From positions 496,001 to 560,000 of the forward strand of contig CAVSMH010000001.1 of the NCBI GenBank assembly GCA_963728965.1: 64,000 nt of DNA, in the 5' to 3' direction. The stretch's first letter is position 1; each line of letters opens with the position of its first letter. The translations under genes and the position numbers were made by a program. This document shows positions 27,295 through 37,774 of this stretch, in pieces. The notes under the pieces were generated by a model, which saw only the letters and a list, made by a program, of their open reading frames with translations, ran no database searches and had not been told where the DNA came from. The DNA is from DASQZT01 sp963728965 (GTDB lineage: Bacteria > Acidobacteriota > Terriglobia > Bryobacterales > Bryobacteraceae).

Positions 27295-27400
27295 TATTGA
27301 ACGTAACCAAACTATCTGGCACGACGCCCGGACGACCGGGCCTTGGCTCTGCCAGTTAGACCGAAACTCAAAACATACCATTAGTGGAGGTTTGTGATCC

Positions 27401-27718
27401 ATGAAGATTCGTCCGCTCTACGACCGGATCGTAGTCAAGCGCGTTGAGCAGAAAGAGCAAATGCAGGGCGGCCTGTACATCCCGGATACGGCCAAAGAAA
27501 AGCCGCAGGAAGGCGAAGTGGTTGCCGCCGGAAAGGGCAAACGGCTGGAGGACGGCAAAGTCGTTCCGCTGGACGTTCAGGTCGGCGACCGGATCCTGTT
27601 CGGAAAGTATTCCGGCAGCGACATCAAACTGGATGATGACGAGTATTTGATCATGCGTGAGGACGAGGTGCTGGGCATACTCGATGCCGCACCGAAGGCG
27701 GCCAAGAAGGCATCGTAA
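27401..27718 (+). CDS. groES: Co-chaperonin GroES
   Basis: Encodes 105 aa: IRPLYDRIVVKRVEQKE at the N-terminus, the mobile loop with MQGGLYIPDTAKEKPQEG, and the conserved VGDRILFGKYSGSDIKLDDDEYLIMREDEVLGI. It forms the heptameric lid of the GroEL chamber. A strong GGAGG precedes the ATG, and groEL follows 11 nt later. The Lys/Ala tail (PKAAKKAS) is slightly longer than usual. Confidence 0.98.
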   Translation: MKIRPLYDRIVVKRVEQKEQMQGGLYIPDTAKEKPQEGEVVAAGKGKRLEDGKVVPLDVQVGDRILFGKYSGSDIKLDDDEYLIMREDEVLGILDAAPKAAKKAS

Positions 27719-27729
27719 GGAGTCGAGAC

Positions 27730-29358
<1,629 letters not shown>

Positions 29359-29424
29359 CCCAATCGTATCTGCATCGCCCGGACTCATCCCGGCGTTCTT
29401 CGCCGGGGACAGGGCATCACAACC

Positions 29425-29458
29425 GCGCCGCCCGGCCAGCCCCGGCGGCGCTTTTTTT
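29425..29458 (+). terminator. Rho-independent terminator of groESL
   Basis: GCGCCGCC (29425-29432) pairs with GGCGGCGC (29444-29451) across a short loop, and seven T residues follow at 29452-29458. Confidence 0.85.
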
Positions 29459-29545
29459 CCTTAGGCCTGTCGATCACAACCCGCATCCCACCCGGCGACG
29501 CGCGACCGCCGCTCCGGCTGCCCGGGCTTCTCCGCGGCGCGAAGC

Positions 29546-30232
29546 TCAGGCCGAGAACCGGTAGCCTTTGCCGCGAATCGTCTGAATGTACTTCGGGCTT
29601 TGTGGATTGTCTTCCAGTTTCTGGCGCAGCCAGGCCACGTGAACGTCGATCGTGCGCGAGGAGACTTCGCTGCTGTATTCCCACACCCGTTGCAGGATCT
29701 CTTCGCGCGGCACCACGCGGTCGCGATGGTCCACCAGGTATCGCAGAAGCTGAAGTTCCTTCGCCGCAAGGTTCACCGGCTGACCCTTCTTTCGCACTTC
29801 CGCGCGCTCGAAATCCACTTCGATGTTGTCGAACTGGAACGTGCGGACCGGGATCCGGTTCTCTTTCTGTACCCGCCGCAGCAGCGCTTCTACCCGCGCC
29901 ACCAGTTCGGCGGGATCGAACGGCTTAGTGAGATAATCGTCCGCTCCGAGCTTCAGTCCCACCACGCGATCTACCACCTGTGTTTTGGCGGTCAACATCA
30001 GAATGGCGGTGTCGATGCCCTTTTGCCGCAGTTCCCGGCACACTTCGAAGCCTGTCTTCCGCGGAAGCATCACGTCCAGCACGAGCAGGTCGAAGTTCCC
30101 CGATGCGGCCTTGGCCAGCCCCTTCTCGCCGTCACCGGCCGCCTCGACGTCATAGCCCTCGGCGCTCAGCAGGTCCGTGATCGTCAGCACGAGGCCCGGC
30201 TCGTCCTCAACCAGCAGAATTCGCAAACTCAT
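29546..30232 (-). CDS. OmpR/PhoB-family response regulator
   Basis: Encodes 228 aa starting MSLRILLVEDEPG. The receiver domain has the acidic pair in VEDEPG, the phosphorylated Asp in LLVLDVMLPRKTG, the switch Thr in LMLTAKTQ and Lys in DYLTKPFDP. The C-terminal winged helix (about 130-225) ends YIQTIRGKGYRFSA. The start overlaps the end of the histidine kinase gene by 26 nt, so the pair is co-translated and should form one two-component system. An upstream in-frame start at 30268 would overlap the kinase further and is less likely. Confidence 0.93.
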   Translation of the reverse strand: MSLRILLVEDEPGLVLTITDLLSAEGYDVEAAGDGEKGLAKAASGNFDLLVLDVMLPRKTGFEVCRELRQKGIDTAILMLTAKTQVVDRVVGLKLGADDYLTKPFDPAELVARVEALLRRVQKENRIPVRTFQFDNIEVDFERAEVRKKGQPVNLAAKELQLLRYLVDHRDRVVPREEILQRVWEYSSEVSSRTIDVHVAWLRQKLEDNPQSPKYIQTIRGKGYRFSA

Positions 30233-31997
30233 CCTGAGACTCTGCGGGCGCGGCGGGGATCCGAACAATGAACACGGTGCCCTGCATCGGCACGCTCTCT
30301 ACGCGAATACTGCCGCCGTGCGCCTCCACGATGTTCTTGACCAGGTTCAACCCCAATCCCGTTCCATGAATCTGGTCCTGCACAGCGCGGCGCCCGCGGA
30401 AAAACGGATCGAACACGTGCTCCTGCTCGTCGCGTGGGATGCCGGGGCCGCGGTCGGCGACGCGAATCTCGACTGCCGTGCCGGTTCCCTCCTCCACCTG
30501 TGAAGCGAAGACGCCGATCCAGTTGGTGCCGTTGGTACCATACTTGAGCGCGTTGTCGACGAGATTCTGCAGAACATGCCGGAGCGCCAGTTCATCGGCG
30601 AGCACTCGCGGCAACCGCGGGTCGAGTCGTTTTTCCACCACCAGGGCCGGGTTGCGCATCGCCGATCCGATTGATCGCAGGCCCTCCTCCACCAGCCGGT
30701 CCACCGCCACCGGCTCCCGTGAGCGGATCAGGAGCCCAGCCTGGCTGCCAGCGAAGCGCAGCACCTGCTCCACCAGGAGGGTCAGCTTTTCGCTTTCGGA
30801 CTGGATCAGGGCGCCGTACTTTTCCACCTGCTCGGGGCGCGCTGCGAGCCTGCCGCGCAGATTGAACGCCGCCGTCCGGATGACCGTGAGCGGGGTGCGC
30901 AACTCATGCGAGATCCCCGCGACGAAGTTCATCTGCAACTCGGCCAGGTGGTGGGCCCGCCGCGAGAGTCGGACCAGGGTGCCGACGGCCGCCAGGATGA
31001 GAGCCAGAATCCCGGCGGAAACGAGCAGATTGCGGCGCCGCGTGGCAGCAACCAGGGCATCCAGCGACCCGGCCCGGTGTTGCACCAAAAGCCGCCATCG
31101 GCCTGGTCCACCCTCGGGCGGCGGAGCCAGGGTGTCGGGGCCCGCCGCCGCGGATGGCTCCCGGCGTTCGAACCGTGGAGATGGCGCCTCAAGTTCGGCG
31201 CCGCGCCCACGTCCGCCGCCCCGGCCTCGGCCGCCGAAACCCATCAGGCGCGGTTCCAGCAGACCCACCCAGGCATCCGGTTTGTCCTCGATGGCGCCGC
31301 GCCGCGTCGGATCGGAGCTGTAGATGGAAATCGCCGCTTCGGTGTTCGAAACCACCTCCGCATCGTAGGCGAGTGTGCCGCCTTCTCCCAGAAACCGGTG
31401 CAGGAATCGGGGCAGGACGGTCTCCCGCATGTAGTCCAGGTTCAGTTCGATCAGCAGCCATTCCCGTTCCCGAGAGCCGCGGTCTTCGGTGGCCGGTGCG
31501 AACCGGGGAAGTTCGATCAGGGCCGGATTGCGGCTGAAGCCCGTGCCGGGAACGCCATGGAGGCGCTGTGTCAGCCGGTCGCGCAGTGCCGCCCACCCGG
31601 CAGGCCAGTCCGCGGCGGCGAACTGCGCCGACTTCAGGTTGAGCATCCGCAAGTGGATCTCGTCTTCTACCGGAACGGCCAGGCCGATCTGCTGAAACAG
31701 CGGTTCGTGCGACTGTTTCCAGCGCGCGTATTCGGTCGCGTAGGCGCGTTCGCTTCCGGCCTGTTGGATCTGATCAGCGGTTGGGATCAAGGCGTTGCAC
31801 GCGGAGGAGATTTCTTCGTTGAAAGCGCGGCTGAGCGCATTCAGGCGAATTTGGAGGGCCTCCTGCAACCGGCTCCGCTCAGCGTCGGTAATCTCGCCAA
31901 TCCACCGGTACTGGAGCACAGCGAGCACGCCGCAGAGGATTCCCAAAAGGCTCACGGAGGCCCACGCAAGCCAGGCGCGCCGCTCAAAGCTCCGCAT
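30207..31997 (-). CDS. Membrane sensor histidine kinase
   Basis: Encodes 596 aa from MRSFERRAWLAW; open frame continues 32 codons upstream without support. One membrane helix lies near residues 9-32 and a second near 335-355 (LLVSAGILALILAAVGTLV), enclosing a ~300-residue sensor region with a Gly/Arg-rich low-complexity loop (GFGGRGRGGGRGRG). The HisKA box reads GISHELRTPLTVI with the phosphorylated His, and the ATPase domain has DNALKYGTNG, DRGPGIPRDE and HGTGLGLNLVKNIV. The signal is unknown. It partners with the response regulator encoded just downstream. Confidence 0.92.
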   Translation of the reverse strand: MRSFERRAWLAWASVSLLGILCGVLAVLQYRWIGEITDAERSRLQEALQIRLNALSRAFNEEISSACNALIPTADQIQQAGSERAYATEYARWKQSHEPLFQQIGLAVPVEDEIHLRMLNLKSAQFAAADWPAGWAALRDRLTQRLHGVPGTGFSRNPALIELPRFAPATEDRGSREREWLLIELNLDYMRETVLPRFLHRFLGEGGTLAYDAEVVSNTEAAISIYSSDPTRRGAIEDKPDAWVGLLEPRLMGFGGRGRGGGRGRGAELEAPSPRFERREPSAAAGPDTLAPPPEGGPGRWRLLVQHRAGSLDALVAATRRRNLLVSAGILALILAAVGTLVRLSRRAHHLAELQMNFVAGISHELRTPLTVIRTAAFNLRGRLAARPEQVEKYGALIQSESEKLTLLVEQVLRFAGSQAGLLIRSREPVAVDRLVEEGLRSIGSAMRNPALVVEKRLDPRLPRVLADELALRHVLQNLVDNALKYGTNGTNWIGVFASQVEEGTGTAVEIRVADRGPGIPRDEQEHVFDPFFRGRRAVQDQIHGTGLGLNLVKNIVEAHGGSIRVESVPMQGTVFIVRIPAAPAESQDEFANSAG

Positions 31998-32100
31998 GTA
32001 TCCAGGGTAAACCTGCTCGCACGTTAAGGAGGTTAAGACGAGAAGTGCCGCAAATCGTGGTCGAATCCGGCTACAATGAGGGTCAGGACTCACCGAATCG

Positions 32101-32176
32101 GCTGGCGTAGCTCAGTTGGTAGAGCATCTGATTTGTAATCAGAGGGTCGGGGGTTCAAGCCCCTCCGCCAGCTCCA
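32101..32176 (+). tRNA. tRNA-Thr (anticodon TGT), likely integration site
   Basis: 76 nt: GCTGGCG pairs with CGCCAGC in the acceptor stem, the D arm contains AGCTCAGTTGGTAGAGC, the anticodon stem-loop is CTGATTTGTAATCAG with anticodon TGT, the T arm contains GGTTCAAGCCC, and CCA is encoded. A tyrosine-integrase remnant ends 22 nt downstream, pointing at the tRNA, the usual arrangement when a tRNA 3' end served as attB. I could not find a second copy of the tRNA 3' end in the window. Confidence 0.97.
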
Positions 32177-32198
32177 ATTCCTCAATAACCTTAAGAGT

Positions 32199-33010
32199 TC
32201 AGATCACGGGCGTTGCCACTGGTTTGGTAGCAACGCTGGTAGCAACCGGATTTGCAGCGGTGTTCAGAATCGCGTCCATCTTATCGGCCGTGTCCTTCCG
32301 CAGAGCGGGTACGACGTGCGAGTACGTGTTCATCGTGACGGCGATTTGGCTGTGACCAAGCAAATCCATCACGACACGGGGATGGACACCTTGCGTGAGC
32401 AAAAGCGTTGCGGCCGTGTGGCGAAGATCATGAATCCGAATATGGGGTAAACCGGCGATCGAGAGAATCTCCGTGAACGCACGTTCGAGGTTTCTCGGTT
32501 CGAGCGGCGTGCCGATAGCCGTTGTGAAAACGAACTGCGAATCTTTCCAACGGGTGCCCGCGAGCCGTCGTTCTTCCTCCTGGCGTCGACGGTGCTCGGC
32601 AAGGCCCGACACAATCACTCTCGGAAGATTTAACGGTTCGACGACTCGAACGTTTCGGCTCTTTGAGTAGGAGGCGTCCTTTTTTGTCCCCTGGCATCTT
32701 AATTCTCTGAAGTGTCATGTGGACAGATAGAGTGCCCGCTTCCAGATCAATTGCTGGCCACTGAAGCGCGAGAGCTTCACCCTTTCGAAGTCCAAGAGCA
32801 AGTGCCGTCGAGAAAAGTGCGCCGTGGCGGTGTTGTGCAGCGGCTTTCAAAAATCGTTGCGCTTCCTCCGCTGTGTAGGGATGAATCTCAGATGCCTGGC
32901 ACTTCGGGAAATCAACCAGCATCGCCACGTTCCGTGGAACCAGGTCCAGTTTGCAGGCGTGGTTCAGTGCCATTCGCACGCACTGTTGATGGTTGATGCC
33001 GCGAACTTTC
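32199..33010 (-). pseudogene. Tyrosine recombinase (phage-type integrase), frameshifted and 5'-truncated
   Basis: The catalytic domain is recognisable across two frames. The upstream part (from about 32979) has ALALGLRKGEALALQW with the first catalytic Arg. The downstream part (from 32618) has IRIHDLRHTAATLLL (H-x-x-R), LLGHSQIAVTMNTYSHV and the nucleophile Tyr in NTYSH. A single extra A near 32628-32632 (GTTAAATCTT) shifts the frame inside the segment that should read TVNLPRVIVSGLAEHR. The N-terminal arm- and core-binding domains are missing: similarity stops near 33010, beyond which an in-frame stop occurs at the join with the Rep remnant. The element can no longer excise on its own. Confidence 0.85.
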
Positions 33011-33394
33011 GCACGGGCTCTTCAGAATGGGTTTCACAGCCGCAATGGATCCACCTGTGGAAGCGGAGCCTACGCATCGACTACAGTCCGAGCGTTCGGG
33101 TGAACGCGGTGCGAAACGCGATCGACGGAGCACGCGAGGCGCTCAAATATTCATTGAAGCTGTCGGACATGATAGCGGACCCAGACTGGTTAATCGAGAT
33201 GACGAAGCAGGTTCGAAGGAAACGCTTCATCGCATCCGGCGGCTTACTCAAAAACGTGCTGCGCGAGGACCAGGAAACGCAAGACGATCTCATGTTGCAA
33301 GGCCGGTGACGACGCGACCGAACAATCGGATCTTTGGTTTGATTGGTTTCGCTGGCTGGGCCGCTATATGAGGCGTTGCACGGTCCCTGTGTAG
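33011..33394 (+). pseudogene. Plasmid replication (Rep) protein remnant
   Basis: The readable frame begins around EWVSQPQWIHLWKRSLRIDY and continues with AREALKYSLKLSDMIAD, DWLIEMTKQVRRKRFIASGG and a C-terminal EDQETQDDL. This pattern matches the C-terminal part of rolling-circle type Rep proteins as I remember them (WxxLWxxALRxDYxP, KYxxKxxD, LxxQxxxxRxxxxGG). After a frameshift near 33300 a tail SDLWFDWFRWLGRYMRR is still readable to a stop at 33394. The catalytic N-terminal half is absent. It abuts the truncated integrase, so the junction near 33010 is a recombination breakpoint. Confidence 0.55.
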
Positions 33395-34094
33395 GGGGGA
33401 CTGGAGGGAGATCTTGAATTCTCCAGACCTCCCCGCCAATCACGGCCTCCGGCGTGACGCTCGGGTCGCATCCCTGCGTTGCCCTATCCTTCAGCCGGCC
33501 CGAACCAAATTACCAGATGCGATTGCGCAGGCCTGATGGGGAATTCCCCCTAAAAAAATCAGAGTTATCCCTAAAGTATCAAGACAAGTAGGACGTGCGC
33601 ACGCGAGACTACGTCTCGAATCCGGGGGCGCGGGGGACGCTGTCCCCCGCGCCCCCTGGGATTTAAGCGCGTACGTGCCATGATTGGCATCCGCTCGCTT
33701 TGCTCGCTGGCGGCCGGCTGTCGCCCCCCCAGGTCTGGGCACGACCGCAACAGCAACTCCACCGGCCGGTGCATCGCCCGATGCGCTCGGTCAGGTGAGT
33801 GGCCGTGACCGCCTTTTTCTTTCTGTCTTTTTGGTCGTTGTCCACAGATCCACATCCACGAGCTAGGCGACTACTGCTACCTACCGGTTGCTGCCCCCAG
33901 GCGCCCTGGGCCGATTTCCGGGCAGCGAGCACTCTCCCGGGGGCACGCCGAGCGATCCTGGGGCCTCCTGGCGCAGCTGGGGGGTAGGTAGGAAGACCTC
34001 TGCCGAACTCCGGATTCCCAATCGTGGTCCCGGTCGATAGCCTGAAATCAGGCATGATCACCGATACCCATCGGCACCGCCACGGGGCGCCCAG
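33395..34094. other. Gene-less, hairpin-rich stretch between Rep and phage remnants
   Basis: I see no gene here. Several inverted repeats are packed in: CGTGCGCACG at 33594-33603; CGAGAC/GTCTCG at 33604-33618; a perfect 15-bp stem with a 3-nt loop at 33624-33656 (GGGGGCGCGGGGGAC and its complement); and CCCAGG/CCTGGG at 33896-33910. A pyrimidine tract (33813-33833) is followed by TTGTCCACA at 33838, resembling a DnaA box. These could be parts of a plasmid or phage origin, or REP-like debris; the sequence alone does not decide. Confidence 0.45.
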
Positions 34095-34280
34095 ATGCCT
34101 CCGGCCGGCATCCCGGCACTCGCCGCGATCCTCTCCGTCAGCCCGAGCACGGCGCGGCGCCTGGTCAAAGACGGCGCGGTGCGCACGATCCGCGTCCGCG
34201 GGCTGCTGCGCATCTCCGAGGGCGAGCTCGCCCGTATCGCCTCCCCCGGCACCACACCACCAGGAGAAACACACGCATGA
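34095..34280 (+). CDS. Excisionase-like helix-turn-helix protein
   Basis: Encodes 61 aa. The core ALAAILSVSPSTARRLVKDGAVRTIRVRGLLRISEGEL is a winged MerR/excisionase type HTH (helix, turn, recognition helix, then a beta wing), as in phage Xis and related small DNA-binding proteins. Its stop overlaps the ATG of the capsid remnant as ATGA. It is probably a surviving gene of the decayed phage or plasmid element and may once have worked with the integrase. No ribosome binding site is evident. Confidence 0.6.
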   Translation: MPPAGIPALAAILSVSPSTARRLVKDGAVRTIRVRGLLRISEGELARIASPGTTPPGETHA

Positions 34281-35470
34281 CGACGACACTCGAGAACCTC
34301 CGACAAACGAAAAGCGCTGCGCTGGATCGTATGGAGGCCTTGAACAACATTGCGAAAAAAAAGAAAATCGCGACCTCAGCGCCAGCGGAAAAAAAGAGTA
34401 TGAGGCCAAAAAGGCCGAAGTAGAGTCACTGAACCTCCAAATTCCCTGGGCCCAGGATGCCGCCGAAACCACTCGAATGGACGAGAGATGCAGGCCTCCA
34501 CACACTGCCGGCACATCCGGCGACGAACCGAACGGCCTGGTCAACCGGATGAGCGAGGCGCTCGCCTGCCGCTATACGGGCAAGGCTCCCAGTGAGAGCG
34601 CGAGGGACTTTATGGGCGGCCGCATTGCGGACCTGGCCCGCGTGTGCCTGCAGGCGAAGGGGATCCGCGCGCCGATGACCGCCGGCAAGACGATCGAGCT
34701 CGCCATGCACCCGACGTCCGACTTCCCGAGTCTCCTCGAGGGCGCGCCGGCCGGCGCATGCTCATGGATACCTATCAGGCGGCCGAACCCACCATCAAAC
34801 GCGTGTGCCGGCGAAGTACCGCTTCGGACTTCCGGACGAAAAGTGCGTTGCGACTGGGCGAAGCGCCGCGGCTGCTGAAGGTGAACCAGACCGGCGAAAT
34901 CGAATATGGCACGCGAGCGGAAGCGGCCGAGAGCTATCGCATTTTCACGTACGGCCGGCTATTCAGCATCACGCGAGCAAGTCTGGTCAACGACGATTTG
35001 GGGGCTTCGCCGACTTCGGCAACGCATGGGGCGTGGCGGCGGCCGGCACCGAGGGGCAGTTGCTGGTTGACCTGGTGGCGTCCATTCGGGTCCTGGCCAC
35101 CGACTCCAAGGCTCTATTCTCTGCGGAGCACGGCAACCTGGCAAATCCGGGTGCAGCGATCAGCGATACCACGCTGGGCGCTGCTCGCCTGGCGATGCGG
35201 ACCACGCGCGGACTGGACGCGGAAACCATCATCGAAGTCGCGCCGCGTTACCTGCTCGTTCCGGCAGCGGAGCCGCTACGCGACTACGAGACAGTGGTGC
35301 GCCTGATCGCCGGGACGACGACGGCCAAGGGCCTAACCGTGACCTGCCGCCTGGACCACCGCAAGCACCCCGTTGGGCGCAAGATCACGGATGACGAGTT
35401 TTCCGATGTCAATCTGAAGCCCGACAAATTTCATGGCGAATGGAACTACACGATTCATCCAAGGAACTAA
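34277..35470 (+). pseudogene. Phage major capsid protein, multiply frameshifted
   Basis: Pieces of a phage major head protein are spread over all three frames. The N-terminus MTTTLENLRQTKSAALDRM and NRDLSASGKKEYEAKKAEV resembles the HK97-type delta domain. Then come ALACRYTGKAPSESARDFMG with HPTSDFPSLLEG, RLLKVNQTGEIEYGTRAEAA with FTYGRLFSITRASLVNDDLG, FGNAWGVAAAGTEGQLLV with LFSAEHGNLANPGAAIS, and finally AETIIEVAPRYLLVP to a stop at 35470. The later blocks match the capsid half of prohead-protease/major-capsid fusions. At least three frameshifts are needed, so it is a fossil. No portal, terminase or tail genes remain. Confidence 0.75.
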
Positions 35471-35488
35471 CACAGTTGTAAATGTTAT

Positions 35489-35866
35489 TTATTTACTATG
35501 CCTTAGCATCTGGCGGGCGACATTGCGATGCAGCGCGTTCACGAATCGCCAGAAGGTGGATTGGACCGGCAGCTTGGTGACTTTAAGGATGCCCGTCAGG
35601 ATGGGATCGCGCGCGACGAAGCGCAACTGGTTCAGCCGCGGAAAGCCGATGTAGAGGCCGAGCACGATGCCCAGCACGAATCGGTACAGGTCCATGGCTC
35701 GGGGAATCCGCTTCGAGGTCAGGGTCTGCTCCACCAGGGGCTGGAACCCCACTTTCTCCAGCATGGTGATGATCGGCAGCAGTCCGCCGTAGGGAGTCAG
35801 ATTCCTACCATTGAAGTCATAGGGCGTAAAGGCATTGATTCTATTGGGTTCCGGAAATAACATCAC
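35489..35866 (-). pseudogene. IS1380-like transposase, N-terminal fragment
   Basis: Encodes 125 aa resembling the start of IS1380-type DDE transposases: a first strand LTPYGGLLPIITMLEKVG, then LGLYIGFPRLNQLRFVARDP and STFWRFVNALHRN. The frame stops at 35489 well before the catalytic Asp/Asp/Glu residues, so only about a quarter of the enzyme is left. An inverted repeat ~50 nt upstream may be the matching element end. The family assignment rests on general motif pattern. Confidence 0.5.
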
Positions 35867-35917
35867 GAACCCCTTGATTGGCGGGCCTTCGGCCGCTATC
35901 CGGTTCTTGTTCCTTAA

Positions 35918-36007
35918 CCATTTGGGTGGCTTCTGAGAATCGGCTCGCGAAGCTGTGAACTCCGCGGACCTACTGTTTTAACGCAGGATTCTCAGAATCC
36001 CAAATGG
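35918..36007. repeat. 90-bp inverted-repeat unit, MITE-like or solo IS end
   Basis: CCATTTGGG-TGGC-TTCTGAGAATC (35918-35941) faces its complement GATTCTCAGAATCCCAAATGG (35987-36007) across a 45-nt centre with no gene. The arms differ only by a 3-4 nt insertion in the left arm. It lies between the IS1380-like fragment and an istB fragment. Confidence 0.6.
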
Positions 36008-36016
36008 CGTCAGGCC

Positions 36017-36169
36017 TCAGCCGGCCGCTGTTCGCGTCGGGCACCGTGCATAATCCAGGTCAAAGCTGAGTTGGTGGATGTCGGGCTCCTGCATTTGTTG
36101 TTGCAGGGCTTCGGCCATGCCGCGCATGCGCATGGCGCAGAGTTTGTCGATGGTCGGTTGGTTCAGCAT
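36017..36169 (-). pseudogene. IS21 istB, N-terminal fragment
   Basis: Starting at MLNQPTIDKLCAMRMRGMAE the 50-residue product matches the very beginning of IS21-family IstB helper ATPases (up to QQQMQEPDIHQLSFD), then runs into unrelated residues and a stop. Walker motifs are missing. The start overlaps the end of the istA fragment, as is normal in IS21 elements. Confidence 0.65.
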
Positions 36170-36960
36170 GATGAGTCCTCGCTAAGTGGTGGATTGGGTG
36201 GTGGCGGATCGAAATACTTCGGCCCGCGAATGTTGGGGTGATCTAGGGGCGGCCGCGTGGGCTGGGCCTCGGCCTCTGGCAGAGTGTCGAGATTGCATTT
36301 CAACATGGATTCGATGTTCTTGTAGGAATAAGTCCTGTGCCGGAACGCGCGCTGCGCAACGGCTTCCAGCCGCTGGTGGCCGTACTCGTCGCCAAGGCGA
36401 ATGACGCCCAGGCACGTGCGGAATCTTTGCTCGGGATGCGGCTTGGAGGCGAGGATGCGCTCCAGCAGTTCGGCGGTAAGCGGGCCGCTCTTCCGGCCCC
36501 ATTCCACGAGGCGTGAGGACGTCCACTGCAGGTATCGCTGATGGGATTTCGGCCGATGCTCATCGAGCGTGGAGGTCTGTTGGGTACGCGGCTGCGGGCG
36601 TGATTGGCCACCCGCACGCCTTTGTGGAAGATCTCCAAACGTGGAGGCGGATAAGCGCACCTCAACCGGTTCGTGAACCAGGCGGTAAGGCACACTGTAG
36701 AAGTGGCCGTCGGCGACCACGTGATAGTCGATGTTGACGCGGGCCGTGGCCCAGTCACCGTACTGATAGCGTTCGGCAGGCAAAGCGCTCAGGACCGGTT
36801 TGTCGAGCGCTTCAAACAGGCTGCGGCGTGTGCCTGTGGTTTTGCGGAAGGGTCTGTTGTTGAGGCCGGTGAGCAGTTCCGCGATGGCTTGATTGACTTC
36901 GCCTAGCGAGAAGAACGTTCGCTTTCTCAGCGCGGCCATGATCCATCGCTCCACTACCAA
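36163..36960 (-). pseudogene. IS21 istA, C-terminal portion with internal frameshifts
   Basis: 265 codons remain. The start lies inside the catalytic domain (NQAIAELLTGLNNRPFRKTTGTRRSLFEALDKP), followed by the C-terminal beta-barrel segment (YGDWATARVNIDYHVVADGHFYSVPYRL). The N-terminal HTH and the first catalytic residues are gone. Around 36590-36640 the frame is wrong: the alternative frame reads VEIFHKGVRVANHARS, the sequence expected for IstA, so two compensating shifts have occurred. With the istB fragment it forms one decayed IS21 copy. Confidence 0.7.
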
Positions 36961-37010
36961 AACTTCGGACTCGACTTTGTCAGATTACATAGACAACGCC
37001 GGGAGATCGC

Positions 37011-37485
37011 ATGGCAAGGCTCAAAAAGCCCGATCAAAAACTTCGCGAGCTCAGAAATACCGGTACCCTCAACTCTCATCCCGCGGCCGTCTCCGACACC
37101 TTGTTCCGCGAGAATCCCTTCTTCGATTCCAGAGACCTGCTGCAAGTGCGCTACGAGATGTTGCGACGCCACCGGGTGGATGGAGCTTCTGATCGTGGAA
37201 ACCGCCTCGGTTTTTGGAGTTTCCCGCCCAACTTTCTATCAGGCGGAAGCTGCATTCGAAAGGGGCGGCCTGACGGGTCTGGTGCCCAAGCAGCGCGGCC
37301 CCAGGGAGGGACACAAGCTGTCCAGCCAGGTGATCGAACACGTGCGGACATTGAAGTCTTCTTCTCCCGGCCTGACGACCGTCGAATGCGTCCGAGCCGT
37401 GCAGGAGAAGTTTGGGATTACCGTTCATCGCCGCAGCCTGGAAAGGGCGATGGCGGGCAAAAAAAAACCGCGCAAGGAGAGTTGA
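37011..37485 (+). pseudogene. Helix-turn-helix gene of recombinase cassette, copy 1 (frameshifted)
   Basis: The first frame reads MARLKKPDQKLRELRNTGTLN to LLQVRYEMLRRHRVDG; the second (from about 37180) reads VSRPTFYQAEAAFERGGLTG and LVPKQRGPREGHKLSSQVIE to the stop. Together they match the intact copy at 44982-45449 along the whole length. The frameshift lies near 37175-37190. The SRPTFYQAEAAF segment is the HTH. Its role is unknown; it always sits in front of the small gene and the serine recombinase here, so a regulator of recombination or of cassette transcription is a reasonable guess. Confidence 0.65.
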
Positions 37486-37774
37486 GATTGCCACTGCCGG
37501 CCACCGCCACCGAAGCATACGAGGTGTTGCGACAGCACGTGGTTCGGCCCGACGGGCAGACCGTGCATGCCGAAGGCAGAGGCGTCCTAATCCACTGCGG
37601 CTTGGCTCGATGGGCACAGCGGCAGTCCTTCCCCACGGTGGTGCCACCACCCGGTCCTCGTCCGTGGCGCGACCGATCTCAACCAGCGGTTCCCCCGACT
37701 GGACGGAGACAGAACTCGTCAGACTCGTCGCTGGTTTGATTCTCAGTATTCGACAGGAGGTCACGCATGCCTGA
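37482..37774 (+). pseudogene. Small gene of recombinase cassette, copy 1 (frameshifted)
   Basis: Follows the HTH gene directly. The first frame has ATEAYEVLRQHVVRPDGQTV and GRGVLIHCGLARWAQ, which aligns with YEELRERAAG and GMAFFLGQGMVAWMQ of the intact copy at 45448-45745. The C-terminal part (TELVRLVAGLILSIRQEVTHA) is in another frame, so one frameshift lies near 37620. The stop overlaps the start of the serine recombinase. The family is unknown to me. Confidence 0.5.

Noticed and set aside
33838..33846. Single DnaA-box-like TTGTCCACA as proof of a replication origin
   Set aside because: One box occurs by chance often enough; no iterons or clear AT-rich unwinding region accompany it.
33663..34544. 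Long minus-strand frame across the hairpin region and the Xis-like gene
   Set aside because: Low-complexity product with no domain; it overlaps the better supported Xis-like and capsid sequences.
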